From Lucifuga dentata (taxonomy: Eukaryota > Chordata > Actinopteri > Ophidiiformes > Bythitidae), in NCBI GenBank assembly GCA_014773175.1, contig VXCM01000940.1, forward strand, positions 119,265-183,264: DNA of 64,000 nucleotides. Reading direction: 5' to 3'. Both the position numbers and the translations under genes were made by a program. This document shows positions 1 to 12,038 of the stretch, piece by piece (within the stretch, counting starts at the first letter, position 1; every line of letters starts with the position of its first letter). The notes beneath the pieces are model-generated. The model was not told the origin of the DNA, did no database searches, and worked only from the letters and a program-made list of their open reading frames with translations.

Positions 1-1257
1 TTATCTCAAGTCATGTTTGCCACCAAAATCAATACAGCATTTTGGACAGAAATGTTTCAGATGTTGTTGGATGAGCAAAACAGATGGAAGGAAACACAAA
101 CTGTCACACGGGAACAGAAAAACATGTCTTCTATTGTTAAAAAAATGCAGTGTTTACAACTGTGGGGCCGTGCAGCTTGTGAGCGTGTTAATAGGAGGGC
201 TGACAAATCCATAGCACGCGTGATAGAATTTACTGTGACAGGAATAACCGGGAAGAGCCGGAGAGAGCTTAAGTCCAAAACATGATGCAGATTTTCAGAA
301 GTCAGCGACCAACATCTTAATGCAAAAACCAGCTTTTTCATTTACCCAACACAAGGACAGATTAATAACGAAATTCACTATTTTAACTCGAACATCATGG
401 TTTTCAGCATGCAAGTACTTTCAAAAGATGGATAATTAACTGCTGGAATGAATGTTAAGATGTGTTACAGCCTAATTAAAAGTGTTTTGCTGTTGATGTT
501 ACAATTAACCATGGTCCTAATAACACTAAGTATATGGTGCTTTTACTGCTCTCGGTAACAGCACTTCAATTATAAGAAACAGTGTACTACATAAGAACTA
601 TTCCACAGATAGTGCTGCAATGAGCAAATTTGTACTTAATCACCACAAACTATACACACACTAATCCTGAGCTAAATCACTAGTGCACAAGACATGCCCA
701 AAAAAATTATGAACTATTACCAACCATCATTATCTTACTTCACTTACAGCATCTGTTGAAAAATCTTGCATTCACAACAACCAGAGTTTACCCCCATTAC
801 GCTAATTCAAAACGGAAGAGAGGAAAAGAAAACTGTCTTTCAGGTAAATGAACTGTTTGTTAGCAGGGAAAGAGGTCTGAAAGGTGTGTAGATATGTGAG
901 AAATTTTTTGGAGCAGACTTCAATCTAACAGAGGAAGAAAAACCTGAGTTCAGAAATACATGTAAATTGGATCAATGAAATGTCGTGAATAGGTGTGACG
1001 AGGATGGGAGATGAAGATCTGAGCTTGTGTCTAAGCATAAAAACAATCCCAGCCTCTGTAACCATACAGTTAGAGTTTAATTTGAATACACTGGCTAGGT
1101 TATAGATCATGTTCAAATTTATAAAGGACACGTAAGAGTGTGCCGCTAAAAGGAAAGCAGGCAAAAGCTGTTATCGATTACTGATTTTCTCTTGTTGAAG
1201 CTATAAAAAAAAGGAGGAAATGCAGTTTAAATGAACCATATAAACTGGAGAAAGATT

Positions 1258-1866
1258 TTAAAGGACCATACCATCCATTTTGCATGTTTGAGCCTAATTA
1301 CATATATTCAATTTTCATACACGTAATGTTGTTGACAATCATTCCCAAAGCATACTACTAGAACGGTGAGTTAATGTTTTGTTTTGTTTTTTTCCTACCT
1401 TCCAGAACACCATTGGTTTCAGTTCATTCTGGTACGCTATTAAAATCAACTTGTTGATACTTGAAACATTCTTTGGGTAGGTAATCCATCATTGCGAACA
1501 AGACGTGTATTCAGGGTTTTTTTAGAAGTTATGTAATTTTAGCGTTTAAGCGCAATAAAAAGCGTAGAGTGAACAAATGTCTCCACCAGGGAATATAGTC
1601 CCAAAAGAAGACTCGTGTTTATCGAAAAATTTAAATGACTGTGACTTCATAAGGCTGTGTAACACCATTAGCAGGCAAAACATCGATTTTTAAGGTGGTA
1701 GTATTATTTTAATATTTGATTTTGAAAGATTAAGAGATTTTGATAAATATCAGGAAAGCTGAAATAATGGTTTTATCCTTTGGGAAATGGTTGTCAGTAA
1801 CATTATGTGTATGAAAATTGAATATATTAGGCTCAAACATGCAAAATGGCTGGTATGGTCCTTTAA
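1258..1866 (+). mobile_element. TTAA-ended MITE, copy 1
   Basis: A 609-bp copy that begins TTAAAGGACCATACCATCCA and ends CTGGTATGGTCCTTTAA. Its terminal inverted repeats are about 95 bp, with TTAA at both edges. Non-coding. Confidence 0.87.
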
Positions 1867-4534
1867 AACTGATGTGGACTGTGCCAAATGGTGCTACAAT
1901 CCAGTATCTGAAAGATGTCCCTGTGATTTTAAGGATTTGGAGTGGATTGCTTTCCTGAGGCTTTAGGTCCACCCAGTGGTCAAATCTGAAATTACATAGG
2001 AAAAGTGGCCAGAGTGGGAAATGTAAGACCATAGGTCTGCTGCTTAATGAATATTGTTAATAGAAGTTGTTTCAAAATATCTGACCATTAAAATCAGCCA
2101 TAGATGTTAATCAATAATATTACATTTCTCTTATGAAACTATATATTGTCCAATAGCAGTTGGTAATCGGGTGGCTCAGTTATTAGTGTGGAGCATCCTC
2201 CTCATACAGCATCATCTCAAACATGTGAAACACAAACAGCTCTGTGGCCTGCACGCACAAATCTGCTGCAGCTGCCTGTTAATACAGCCTGAACAAAGCA
2301 GTTTTCACTATCACAGTCTGCGAGCATCATCTCCATAACACACACACGGATATTATGTGTCAGTCCAGCCAGCGATTGCTCTGCATTAGAGCAGGACATC
2401 ATCATATTAGCCTGACACTTCCAGGCATAAATGCTAGAACCCAGAAAAGGAAAAGAAGCTCATTTTGCAAACCTTGTTAGAGGAGAAAACTTGTGAACAG
2501 GCAGTAGATGATTTGCTCTATGGAGCAACTGGGACCAGACTTTTTCCTCCCTCAGCAACTGTTGTCAAGATACTCATGAGCCACAAATTGCTCCAGAAAA
2601 GCTAGAGAAGAGCACAAAAAAGCCAGTGGTAGAATACTGGTTTTACCAGGCAGCCCTCCAGTTCCAGCATGTGCGACTGCATCCAAGCAATCTGCTGATG
2701 AGAATGAACATACACGCTTAGCAAACTTTCCCTAGATGGGGAAAAAAAAGTCAAATCAAACAAAACAAATCCAGACCTATGAGGAACCAACATGGCCACT
2801 CTAGCTTCAGCAATGAGACATGATGTGCGGTGCCAAGCTGCACATACTGACAGACACAGTGGAGATGAAGAGATATTGGTGAATGAATGTTGGATCCCAG
2901 TTGGATGATGAATAACATTAACAAAGCCTTGGCTGGCTGTAGGAGCGTACCTGCTTCTTCTGCAGTAGGGGCATGTGCGCGCCCTGCAGGGGGAGGGAGG
3001 AAGAGGGAGAATGAGGGAAAGTGGGGAGAGCAGAGGGCGTCCATAACGAGGGAATCGGGTGTGTGTTCCTTCTAGCTGTGCGTTTTCTGCCCTGCTCAAC
3101 ATGCCGACATTTTCTGTATCAATTGACTCAATTCCTTGAAGTTTTGCTCAGTGTGTGTTCAAAACAAAAAGAAGTGTTAAAACCAAAATACTACATTGCA
3201 TTACTACATTTATTCTCACTTTCCAAATTTTTTTTTTTTTTTTTTTTTACAAAACCAACTTTTCATGACCTAACGAAACACTCACATATTAACTAATGTC
3301 AATAATAATGTAATGGTTTACCTGCTTTACTACTGAGGGGCAGCTGGGTACTTTCTTTTTAAAGTATTTTAGTTCCACGTGTCCACAATGTACACAAAGA
3401 TTCCATTAAACACCATTTTGAGCATGGTTTACATTTAATATCTTGTTCTCCTATAGAATATGTGTTCAAATCTGAAGACCCCACAAGAAAACATTTCCAT
3501 ATACAGTAGATTCAGTGCTACTTTTAGACAAATGATGCTTGTTACAAACGAAACATTCTATTGAGAATTTCTCAGGTCATTTGTACACATCATTTCTTAT
3601 TATATTTACTTTATATATAAAGACCAAACAATCGCAACCCTGATTTTAGCTTTCACGTGTCTACTTTGCTGTGTCAAATCAAAACACAGCATATTCACAG
3701 CAAAGTGTCCGATCCAACCGATTACAGGTGTTTCTCTGATTTAGGTTGCGATTGGCTAAGCGTAATTAACAAAATTAAAAAGACACTGGAAATTGGTGCA
3801 GGATTGCAAGCATACACTGATCAGACCGTGTATGACTGGCTGGCTAACATTAGCATTCCAGGATTTGGAAATAAAAATCTCTTTCTAAAACACTTTCTTT
3901 ACCTTGATCCTTGCACTCACTGCAGGACATGCAGCATATCTATTACTCTGCCTTTTCTATGATTTCAGTATGCAGTTATGTAAAACTACTAATATTTCTA
4001 AAGGAGAGGGCAATAATTCATCTTCTTCAGCTAGATTGGCATCGGTGAGTCTCATAGCTCAAAGCCAGATTCTGGGCAAGGTAAATGAAGCGAGATCTAC
4101 TGCATTTGCGGCAGGAAGTAAGAGATGAACACATCTCATGTTCCTTTTCACTGAAATAAATGCTGAGCGAATTCTGGCATGACTGCACCTTAAAACCACT
4201 TTCTGCTTTGACGCGCTGCAAGTGTGAGCATTTCTCACCCAACATCCAACCTGCAAGGAGAACGTGACTGCATTTGAAATAAGTTTATTTATAGGCCTGC
4301 AAAGTTGGCTATGAAAGTGAGCATCTCTTTTTGTCATTTCAAAAAAGTTCAAATGCGAAAAAATGATTTTGGGATCACGGGTAGGTGAATGACCATGATT
4401 TTGATTTTGACCAAACATCCATAGTCATAATCGTGCAGCCCCAGTACACAGATGTGTGTTTGCTGTGTGAATAAATACGTTTACATGGTGTGAAGCTTTA
4501 TGTTAAATGTCTGTAAAGCAAAGTAAGTCTATAG

Positions 4535-4535
<1 letters not shown>

Positions 4536-4570
<35 letters not shown>
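4536..4570. repeat. (GT)17 beside tapt1 exon 3 donor
   Basis: A perfect GT run, read as CA on the transcribed strand, starting ten bases past the exon 3 splice donor. Confidence 0.95.
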
Positions 4571-4572
<2 letters not shown>

Positions 4573-4580
4573 CCTCTGAC

Positions 4581-4699
4581 CTGAAGCCACAGCATGGCAG
4601 GGTGAGGAGGCGGAGCAGGGCCAGCAGCACCCTGAGGGGCAGCAGTGTGAAGACGTACAGGAAGGCGTCCATGCACAGGAAGAAGCCAAAGATCATCAG
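4581..4699 (-). CDS. tapt1: tapt1 coding exon 3 (partial gene)
   Basis: This exon encodes 39 residues plus two bases, beginning LMIFGFFLCMDAFLYVFTLL and continuing PLRVLLALLRLLTLPCCGF. That is the strongly conserved first hydrophobic block of TAPT1; the human protein reads LMVFGIFLCLDAFLYVFTLL here, from memory. It forms membrane-embedded helices of a multi-pass protein. The acceptor is a clean CAG at 4700-4702 after TTTC. The donor is GTCAGA at 4575-4580, a weak site with C at +3. A (CA)n repeat, read on the minus strand, begins about ten bases into the intron. The entry phase (0) matches the end of the exon at 6002-6132, and it exits in phase 2. The next exon, expected to carry the DRRLLQP-like segment, was not found and should lie left of base 1. 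The identification is very secure. Confidence 0.95.
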
Positions 4700-6001
4700 C
4701 TGGAAAGTTACACAGCAACACAGAAATACACCTCCATGTCAAACAAAGATCACAGACAGGAATGACATGTACGGCGACACCTCTAAGTCAAACAACTGCT
4801 TTCTCTGCGCATTTCTCCAGGTTGAACAAGGATAACAGAGAATCATAGCCTGTTTTTCAGCAATGACCTCTTCACATCTGAGTTCTGTCATGAGGACAAG
4901 CCAAAAATAAACCATAAAAACAAACTAAGCCTTATTTATGCGTGTACATACTCACAGATTCCCACAAAAACTATTTAACTTTTTTTTTTTTTGGTCATTT
5001 TAGCTCGAATAATTTGACTAAAATGTCTTTTCTTGGGGTTTTTTCAGGTACCAACAATGTTGATAAGGCTGCTTGTCGTTGTAAAGCCACTGAGATTTCT
5101 TATGTTTGCACAAGTTTTTCTGTTGGCCCCAAATTGAGGAAAAAAAAAAAAAAAAANGAAAAAAAAAAAAAAAAATTACACGAAAACAGACAATTTTAAT
5201 GCAGCACTGTAATTTTAGCAACTTTCAGCCTTTTGAACAAGTCAAACCACTATAGCTCCAGATTGATTAGTAACCATGGCTACAGACTGATTAATAACCA
5301 TTCAGTCAATAAAAGATGTCATTTTAACACAGCAATCTAGTGGCCGATTAGAAGAACAACCACAATATATCAATGTTTGTCAAGTCAACATTCAAATTAA
5401 AACCTATTTTTATATATTGTAGTTCTGAAACAATTGACTAGTGATTTGACAGAAAATAGAGAAAAAATTTAAGAATAAAATAACAAATTGTCCTATATAA
5501 ATTACAGTTATTTCTATTACTGATTACACTTATCATCAGTCTCATGATTTTTTTTAATAATGTAATTTTTTATTGTTTTTCCTGTTGAATAATGAGCATT
5601 GTCCCATGCGAAAATGTAACTAAGAAAGTAATGATTTAGTCTCTTAATGATACAAATACTCATGACAAGTTAACAGAATGAAAAAGAATACTTTAAAAAG
5701 TTAAAAATTTATTCCAGCTGCATCAAGTAATACATTTATAATGTACAAAGGCAAGTAACTCTTCATATTTTTGAGGCTTTAATCTTTGGTATATTGACTT
5801 GATAAATAACTAAAACAATCAATTATTTCAGCACTTGTAAAGTACATGCAGGGTATTGGGCTTAGGGCTGGCTTACTTTGAAACAGTTATGAGCTGATTT
5901 CTTCCTATTGACAACATGGCTAACACATACTTTTGTGTGGTAGTGAGAATGAGGGCACAGAACAGAAAGTGGGGCCGCTGAGTCTGGGACTCATACTGTA
6001 C
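4700..6001 (-). other. tapt1: tapt1 intron 2 (1.3 kb)
   Basis: Donor GTACAG and acceptor TTTCCAG. AT-rich, with an interrupted A-run containing an N at 5158. Nothing else was recognised. Confidence 0.9.
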
Positions 6002-6132
6002 CTTTTCCAGTTCCTTGGGAATACGCATGCATGTATAAACTTTCTCTCTGCGCTCAGTGTATTTTGCCTCATTGTGCTCCAGGAAGTAGCCTCTGGTGAG
6101 CTCTGCGCAAACGTAGCGTGCCAGCGACGGAT
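6002..6132 (-). CDS. tapt1: tapt1 coding exon 2
   Basis: This exon encodes PSLARYVCAELTRGYFLEHN then EAKYTERREKVYTCMRIPKE and LEK, ending just before the first hydrophobic block. The AELTRGYFLEHNEAKYTERRE segment is a near-invariant TAPT1 signature and makes the call on its own. The acceptor is TTCCAG (minus strand, CTG at 6133-6135) and the donor is GTACAG at 5996-6001. The exon enters with two bases of a split codon, which join the G left by exon 1 to give GAT (Asp). That confirms the exon 1-exon 2 junction. It exits in phase 0 into the exon at 4581-4699. The segment is predicted to be on the soluble N-terminal side of the membrane domain. No frame defects are present. Confidence 0.96.
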
Positions 6133-8436
6133 CTGGAACAACATTAGAGCAACGGTGAAATCACAAAGCCATTGTCTGCAACAATTACTGCTGCAGCTAT
6201 CAACACAATGAGAGTGCCAAGCTTTGAGGTGTCAAACTATAAAGTGAAAGAGGAGGAACAGTTGTGAAAACTCAGGACATGGATTTTGTCCTGATATCCT
6301 GACACTCTTTATGTAAATGGTAAAGTGAAAAAGATAGAAATTTTTTTTTTTTTTTTAAATTTGACATGAACTTCAGCATGAGGTTTTTTCTCTGTTTCAT
6401 TACTTTCTAAATTGAGTCCTTTTGGATTTTTAGACGGTTATTCAGACAAAACAAGCAATTTCATAGATGCTATCTTGAGTTCTGGGAACTTGTAATAGGC
6501 ATTTCTCTCTCTTTTTTTTTTTTTTTTTTTTNTTTTTTTTTTTTTTTTTTTGACATTCTACAGACTAAACAATTAAAGACAAAATCAACAGATTCAATGA
6601 TAATCATTAGTTTCAGCTGTAGCTCAAAATCAAACATTTAATGGATTCTTGTATTACAACATTGATGGCTGGTGATCAAAAATCAAATTCTTCACGATAA
6701 AATAAAGCCAGTCTCTCTACAAATAAACTGGGCTAACAGATTTGAGATACATAAATACAAAGACGACAACAAAACAAATATAACTAAAAGGAAGTTCTTA
6801 GTCAAGCCCCTTCATCAAGTAGGTAGTAGGTAGCAGGTAGCAGATAAGTAGGTTCTGACTTTGCTGAACAGGTCTAGAGTCTTGTCATTCTAAATGGGCC
6901 CTATACTGTGATGGAATTGTTTTCACCTGGCTTCAGTGTGTGATAACCTGTCAAACATGTCATAATGCATAAAATGAGGACAAAGATGATATCAATGCGA
7001 GCTAAATTTCCTTATACCAAACAGTGTAATGTGGGCTCAACTTCAACAGTTTTGTTGTTGAAATCTAAACTCACACAGAGAGCTGAAACACGCTGGAGCT
7101 GAATGGGACTGAAGTTTAAAAAAAAAAAAAAAAAAAAAAGGGTTAACAGATTGAATGTACTGTACTGACCAATAAAAAATGTTTGCCTTATCCATCTAAC
7201 AGACCCTTTACGTTGGCCTTGACTGGGTAATTGCACAGTAAATGCATAGTTGATATGAGGACACACTATACTGATGGGTAGCAAAGTGGGTTTATTTTAC
7301 ATTAGTGAACCAATATCTCCACATAATTTTGGCCATGCAGTATAAATAATTAACTATTAATGAGTCCATTGTTAGTTTCACAACTCTAATCTCTAATAGC
7401 ATGACATAACTGTTTGTTTAAGCAGTGAGGTGTGGTTCATGCAGCCATATAAATGAACTTTAGACATGAGTAGATAGTGGAAAAGAAGTAGTAGTAGTTT
7501 CTGAGGTAGCTGGTGTTCAAGACCAATAAGTGATCCTGTTAATTGGTGACTTTATGTGTCCCTGGTTTTCATATGTTGAAGATAGAAAGAGATAATTAAG
7601 TTGTCCAGGTGAATGCCTTATTGTCCATTTATATTAAAAGTTTAAGTTTTGGAATTCAAATGCGATCAAATAGTTCTTGCTGGTGACAGTTTCACTCTAA
7701 TACGGGACAAAAAATGTCTGTGTTCAGCAGATATTATAATTATTAGCAGACAGTGCAAGAGATTTGTCTGGGGGTACAAATAGACAAAGTAAAAGAATAA
7801 AACGCATGCATGTGTTAAAGCTGATCGACTTGAAAACTGCAATATTTTTAGAAAACTTAATTGAAATACATCTCATTAGGTCATTATTGAATGATTGCAA
7901 TGATTAGACTGTCACTTGTGAAGGTAAAATTTAGCCAAAGACAAAAATTCCTGTTTTCCATATCTGTCGTCACTACAAGCAACCATTTATGTTAAACTCT
8001 CCAGATTATAGGGTCACTCGTTTATCCATAACACCGGTTTTGTGTCAGCCATGAATTTTGTAAGCAGGCTCAGCGATTAAGAACCTAGGTGACATTTTAG
8101 TTAGTTAACCCACAATGGGACACTTAATTTAGTTAATCCATTACGGGAAAGTATATTCTGTTAACCCATAACGACATACTTTTAATTAGCGAACCCAGCA
8201 AACAACTGTAGATATGTAAACAACAACGCGTTGCCAGCTCATGATTCAACTGACCCCCTTCTGTACCACCACTCCTGAGTTTTTTTTAATCCAGTCATCG
8301 TTAGATTAAAACATTATATTTAAGATGTCACTATAGTACCACAGATAAAACATGACGAGCAAATTGAAACACCCCAGCTGACCCCTCTAACTGGATTAGG
8401 TTTATTAGCTAACATTACAGAGGACCCGACGTTTAC
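6133..8436 (-). other. tapt1: tapt1 intron 1 (2.3 kb)
   Basis: Donor GTAAAC and acceptor TTCCAG. It contains a long T-run with an N near 6516-6551 and three imperfect roughly 28-bp repeats at 8103-8187. No gene was recognised. Confidence 0.9.
8103..8187. repeat. Three imperfect ~28-bp tandem repeats
   Basis: Units start at about 8103, 8131 and 8160. Each contains GTTAAYCCA followed by an A/C-rich core (CAATGGGA, TTACGGGA, TAACGACA) and ends TTAATT or TATATT. Confidence 0.6.
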
Positions 8437-8626
8437 CTGCTGAATGCTCGCGTTTCTCCCTCCTGACAGCGCTTATATCGTAATATCCTAACGTTTCCGG
8501 CAAGTCTGGAGCTAAACTAATTTTTCCCGACTTGTGAAAATCCTCCCATGGTCGTTTCTGCCGCTTCTTTAGTTCAATTTCAGCTTCTTTCTCTTCTGAC
8601 AGCTCGGTCCCCGACAAGTCCGCCAT
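8437..8626 (-). CDS. tapt1: tapt1 coding exon 1 with start codon
   Basis: This exon encodes the N-terminal 63 residues plus one base, starting MADLSGTELSEEKEAEIELK and ending in ETLGYYDISAVRREKREHSA. The ETLGYY...RREKRE block matches the conserved ETLGFY...RRER segment of vertebrate TAPT1. The residues before it are acidic and lysine-rich and diverge from mammals, which is usual for this protein. The ATG at 8624-8626 was chosen because its context is AAAG-ATG-G (A at -3, G at +4) and it overlaps a YY1-like AAGATGGCGG motif. A second in-frame ATG 15 codons upstream (8669-8671) has a weaker context and would add MTLHGGDAATASKVK. The donor is GTAAAC at 8431-8436, phase 1. TAPT1 is a multi-pass membrane protein that works at the secretory pathway/ciliary base and affects axial patterning (known family role). 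Confidence 0.92.
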
Positions 8627-8762
8627 CTTTACTTTGGAAGCCGTCGCTGCGTCGCCCCCGTGCAACGTCATCACAATAAACGACGACGTGACATATTTGA
8701 CGTTTGACAAATTGTTTACAAAATACACCAATACATGACGTACGTCAAGACGTGTGGGAGAG
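8627..8762 (-). promoter_or_regulatory. tapt1: tapt1 promoter/5' UTR, CRE-rich
   Basis: The stretch just upstream of the tapt1 start codon is locally rich in CpG compared with the AT-rich surroundings. It holds several CREB/ATF-type half-sites: CGTCA at 8666-8670, GACGTGAC near 8685-8692, TTGACG near 8698-8703, and a 12-bp perfect palindrome TGACGTACGTCA at 8736-8747. No TATA box is evident at a sensible distance, so initiation is probably dispersed and CpG-type. The transcription start cannot be placed from sequence alone. Promoter identity is inferred from position and base composition. Confidence 0.6.
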
Positions 8763-8878
8763 TCAACTTCAGTACGTACACATATGGGAGAAAAATCATA
8801 TAAAAAAGAAAATGAGAAAAAGCATATAATAGAAATAAAATAAATGCACAAAACAACAACAACAATAACAACAACAGC

Positions 8879-8917
<39 letters not shown>

Positions 8918-10264
8918 CATTACTATTGGTGTTGCTGGTGTCGTATGCAAGAAAATATGCAATGCTCAAAAACTGAGCTGAAATTGACACTTTTGTTGGC
9001 TTTGTAATGAAACTGACTTAAATATTCTCTAATATATCTTAAAAATATTTTTAAAATTGTATATAATTTTCTCATCACAATCAGTCATATCCTTAAAATT
9101 TCGTTTAACTATATAAAATGTTATGAGGTCACAGACACAGCAGAAACTTTTTTTTTCTTTTTCTTTTGCTGTACCCAGTATGTTCCACTTGGTGTCGCCA
9201 AAGTTCCATCAAATAGACCTGCCTTCGACCCAAAAAACCTGTCAACAGTGCTGACCAGACATTGTTTAGCCTTAAATCAGTCAGGTATATTAGAATCTAT
9301 AGATCCGAGCTGAATGTGGTGACATCTAGCCTGTTTAATGTTCATGGCATAGTTGAAAAATGTAACTACTTTAAACAGTAACAGATCTACTGATGAGTAT
9401 ATTTCACATGTATATTTTAGGCATTTAACTAATGTTATTGCCTAGGCAGTGTCTTTCTGCAGCGAAAAATAATTGGAAGTCGACATATTAACTCAAACTG
9501 AAATAGTTGTATGCTGTAAGATACCAGTCCACAATATTTAGTATATTCCAAGAATTATTTCATGAAGAAATGTTCCAGTTATATTGAAAATTTAACAGCT
9601 TTGCTTGATTTCTTCTCCAATGAAGGTGCATTACCTTACACAGCAATTTAGTTTATTTCAAAGGAGCCAGCTAGTTTTACTGGGCCGTGTCTATGGCCAT
9701 GACCGCATTCCTTATTCAAAACACAGCCTATATTGTAGTTGCAATGCATTCTGGTCCACTGCATCTACTATATGCATAAAAAATATGCATGTTTATTTTT
9801 ACTGCAGTGGGGTTCTCAATGTATGATCATTGAATATCAACACAAAAGGAGCCTTTGCTCTTTTATTCTGAGGGGCTGATACCAAACGTGTTGTTTACAG
9901 TGTTCTCAGTTTTTGATTACTGAAGCAGTTTTTGCAATTAGAGTCCATTAAAAATGCAGGAAGTATTTGTACATGATGTCACAGTTTAGCCAGTTATCAC
10001 CAGAATAAGAAAAAATACCACAAGCGGAGCAGAGAAATGTGCAATGTACATGGCTATAGCTGTTTGTTAACAAGATAGTTCCTTATATCCTGACTTCTCT
10101 AGAGATCCACACACCACTATATCACCCTGACATCTGCTCCAACTCTCCTATAGACCCCTAAAAGATCAAAATGGGAATATCAAAACACCTGTGATTCTAA
10201 ATACTCAGAAAACCAGAAAGAAGACAAAGCAGCGGTACAAACATGCATGTAAGCAAACAAAACC
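8763..10264. other. Short intergenic region between tapt1 and ldb2
   Basis: About 1.5 kb lies between the tapt1 promoter and the probable ldb2 polyadenylation site. It is AT-rich and has no credible open frame; the longer frames seen are low-complexity or lack family features. It holds a (TTA)n microsatellite at 8880-8916 and a few T-runs. I see no RNA gene here. Confidence 0.6.
8880..8916. repeat. (TTA)12 microsatellite
   Basis: A perfect TTA/ATT trinucleotide run of about 37 bp is flanked on the left by an interrupted (AAC)n tract at about 8851-8876. It lies about 250 bp upstream of the tapt1 start codon. Confidence 0.9.
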
Positions 10265-11242
10265 ACATTCATTTGTAAGCACGGTTTATTGGCACACATA
10301 ATGGTAAAGCATACATACCAGACATCAGATATGACACTGAACACCTCTGCTATATAATGTACAAATGGTGTCTAATTATACTAGGCTCAAACATATTTAG
10401 AAATGTGTTAATGTCCTTACAAATGCACAAATAAATACCCATAAGATCCAAATGTATAAAGACATCCACCAGTGTCTTCTTGCCCATTTTCAAACAAAAG
10501 TCCAACAGAAGAGATCAGGGATAGTATCAGTTCAATTAAAGAACAATTGTGAACACAAATACAGGTCATAAGACATTTCTGTAGGGTGGATGGAATTTTT
10601 CTGTGTTTTAAAATGTAAAATTGAGTTTTTATCATGTCATATAATACACATGAAATATGTGACTGTGGTTATTATTGAACTTTGTGGCTTTGGTTCTGTG
10701 CTAGTTAGAGAGGATGTGGAGAATTAGAGAATTTGGCTTTGACAGAAGCAAACCAACAATAATCCAAACCACCCGACAGAAATGTGAACCTCCTGTACAA
10801 AACAAAACAGCTGCCATATCCAAACTGGTTTCAGTGGCTGATTTACAGTGGACAAAATTGTTTCCACTTCTATTTACAGAGCTACAAACCTTGTAACAGT
10901 GTTCCCAAACTGATGAACCAAGAAAATTAGACTGATGTGTTTTAATAAAAAGTACATTTATCAAACAAAAAAATCCTATAAAATCATGCAGGAAAAATGC
11001 TTCAGTATCAGTTTGGGAGTAGGTCATTAAAGGGAAAGAGGTCCAATTTGGAGGAGGGGAAAAGAAACAACATTAATGTGTCAATATGCGTGTCGGCAAA
11101 GTTCACATACTGATCCAAAATTACAATATGATTGCGAAGGACTCTGAGAGCAGCAAAATAGCAACAGACTACAAACACAATCAAACTTGTTTGCATGAAA
11201 TCACAATCCATGACGACTGCAGTAATCTGGAAAAAAACAAAA

Positions 11243-11276
<34 letters not shown>

Positions 11277-12038
11277 AGTCTTAGGACACAATTTTCCCTC
11301 AATTTGAAAGGAGTCCAGAGCGATGGAGAATTTTATTTCCCCTTAATTGAAAATGGAAATAAAGAGCAAGAGCAGAAACAAACCCCACAATATCTGAATT
11401 TCCAATAAAAATGCAATTGCTTCAAACATGTTCCATTTGTTTCTAGTGCGGTTAGATGTTCTATGGGCTCTGTTGGTTGTTAAAAACACCTTGCCTTCTT
11501 CACATTAAGCCTGCTATTTTTTCAGATGCGTTTTATTAGTTTCTTCTTTTTCCTTCTTCTTCTTTCCACCGTCTACTGTCAGAGCGACCTGCAGGTCAAC
11601 CAATCACAGCTCCAGCATTCCACTAGACGAGAGGTGTGTATCTGAACGTCCAAGGAGAATTTCATTTGCAATTTTCCACTGCATTTTGAGAAAATGCCCA
11701 AAACCTTAATATTTTTACATTATCCTTGCACACCCTTGTATGCATTTCTCTGAGAAAAAAACAATAAAAAAAAAATGTAGTCTTAGACGTGGATATTGCT
11801 GTGCAATGCTGCCAGTTTTCAGTGTTCTCCTATATGTTACAGTGATTCAAAGAAGAAGAAATATCCGGGCGGACACATTTAGGGCTGGACATGAGCACTG
11901 TCAGCGATGAGTTTGCAGATGGGAGTTCTGATTGAGTACAATATTATGAGGTGTAAAAGCGCTGTCCTCAGGGGATGGGTGAGGTTAAAAAGGGTCCAGT
12001 CAACATGGAGTCAAGGATCTATTTTCTTCTTTTTTGTT
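10265..12038 (-). other. ldb2: Probable ldb2 3' untranslated region
   Basis: This segment follows the ldb2 stop codon at 12039-12041 and runs to the best polyadenylation signal. It contains no coding exon. A 30-plus base A-run on the plus strand at about 11239-11275 is a T-run in the transcript. The extent is inferred only from the polyA signal and the GT-rich element. Confidence 0.4.
10285..10290 (-). terminator. ldb2: Candidate ldb2 polyadenylation signal
   Basis: AATAAA on the minus strand, about 1.75 kb past the ldb2 stop codon. It is followed within 10-40 bases by a GT-rich stretch (TGTGGTTTTGTTTGC on the minus strand), which fits a downstream element. Other AATAAA hexamers in the same orientation (for example at about 11333-11338) could give shorter 3' ends. 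Confidence 0.4.

Larger units (their letters stand above)
1..4580 (-). other. tapt1: tapt1 intron 3 (at least 4.6 kb, partial)
   Basis: No tapt1 exon was found left of 4581, so the gene continues outside the window. The intron holds MITE copy 1 at 1258-1866 and a (GT)n tract next to the exon 3 donor. Other open frames lack family features. Confidence 0.8.
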
